A DNA stretch of 5,437 nt. Source: Desulfurococcales archaeon. Its GTDB lineage: Archaea; Thermoproteota; Thermoprotei_A; Sulfolobales; Desulfurococcaceae. The notes below the pieces were generated by a model that saw nothing but the letters and a program-made list of their open reading frames with translations, searched no databases and was not told where the DNA came from. The stretch covers positions 1 to 5,437 of the forward strand of contig WAON01000088.1 in assembly GCA_015521265.1 (NCBI GenBank), read 5' to 3'. The first letter of the stretch is position 1. Every line of letters starts with the position of its first letter. The position numbers and the translations under genes were made by a program. Below, one piece after another: positions 5,223 to 5,437 of this stretch.

Positions 5223-5437
5223 GTGAAAAACCAGTCTTTGAGGGTAAAACAGTTGTCTCCGATTCCTAGGTGGCTTGTATTATCTATTATATTGTTCATG
5301 GTATTGTTTATCCAGGCCCAGCCATTTACAATTAATCCAGGAAATACAAGTAGCATCCTCAAAGGCTATCCATCACCATTAATTGACGACTTTAAAACAT
5401 TCGTAATATACTTGGGAGATCTTAATGAGAGTAATCT
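5223..5437 (+). CDS. Start of an unknown secreted or membrane-anchored protein (3' truncated by window)
   Basis: An open frame runs from 5196 to the window edge without a stop. From GTG 5223 it has a basic N-terminus (K and R among residues 2-16), a hydrophobic stretch WLVLSIILFMVLFIQAQ at 17-33, then a polar region with NTSS and NES. This is the layout of a signal peptide or N-terminal membrane anchor followed by an extracytoplasmic domain. No family can be named from 71 residues. No ATG precedes the hydrophobic stretch. Possible starts are TTG 5220, GTG 5223, TTG 5238 and TTG 5253; the last has GAGGG ending 8 nt upstream, the best Shine-Dalgarno of the set, and would give a compact signal peptide beginning MSPIPRW. 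The gene follows the primase-like gene in the same direction after about 65-95 bp. Confidence 0.55.
   Translation, partial: MKNQSLRVKQLSPIPRWLVLSIILFMVLFIQAQPFTINPGNTSSILKGYPSPLIDDFKTFVIYLGDLNESN

Noticed and set aside
5174..5362. Minus-strand frame over the last intergenic region
   Set aside because: It is opposite the signal-peptide gene, which has a better N-terminal pattern; the minus product has no motif.

Overview
The window looks like the chromosome of a hyperthermophilic crenarchaeote, most likely of the Desulfurococcales type. This rests on codon use (ATA, AGG/AGA and CTA are frequent), TATA-like box A elements about 26 nt upstream of start codons with no Shine-Dalgarno (leaderless genes), an archaeal-type isoleucyl-tRNA synthetase tail and an archaeal primase-family protein. 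No mobile element, CRISPR array, rRNA or tRNA gene was found.

Layout: 1-477 (+) is the 3' end of the isoleucyl-tRNA synthetase gene, cut by the window edge. After a 100-bp spacer, 578-2311 (+) encodes a ClC-family chloride channel/transporter with an unusual pore: the gating-glutamate motif reads G-L-L-G-P. It converges on, and overlaps by 14 bp, a CPA2-type cation/proton antiporter at 2298-3470 (-), whose start could lie up to 3491. A divergent intergenic region (about 3471-3651) holds two opposing promoters. Between them is a perfect 11-bp G/C hairpin whose arms resemble a Shine-Dalgarno and anti-Shine-Dalgarno pair on the minus strand. From 3652 to 5157 (+) lies a 501-residue protein of the archaeo-eukaryotic primase (AEP) superfamily. 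It has the DxD and SGxGxH motifs, an unusual substitution at the expected third catalytic aspartate, a C-terminal extension that I do not recognise and a PCNA-binding-like motif at its tail. From about 5223 to the window end (+) begins a truncated gene with an N-terminal signal peptide or membrane anchor.

The ClC protein and the antiporter would both act in anion, cation and proton homeostasis at the cell membrane, and their 3' overlap makes their mRNAs mutually antisense. The primase-like protein is a separate, DNA-related function under its own promoter. The best candidates for something undescribed are this AEP protein (altered third acidic position, C-terminal extension, PIP-like tail) and the SD-sequestering hairpin with a short overlapping ORF ahead of the antiporter.
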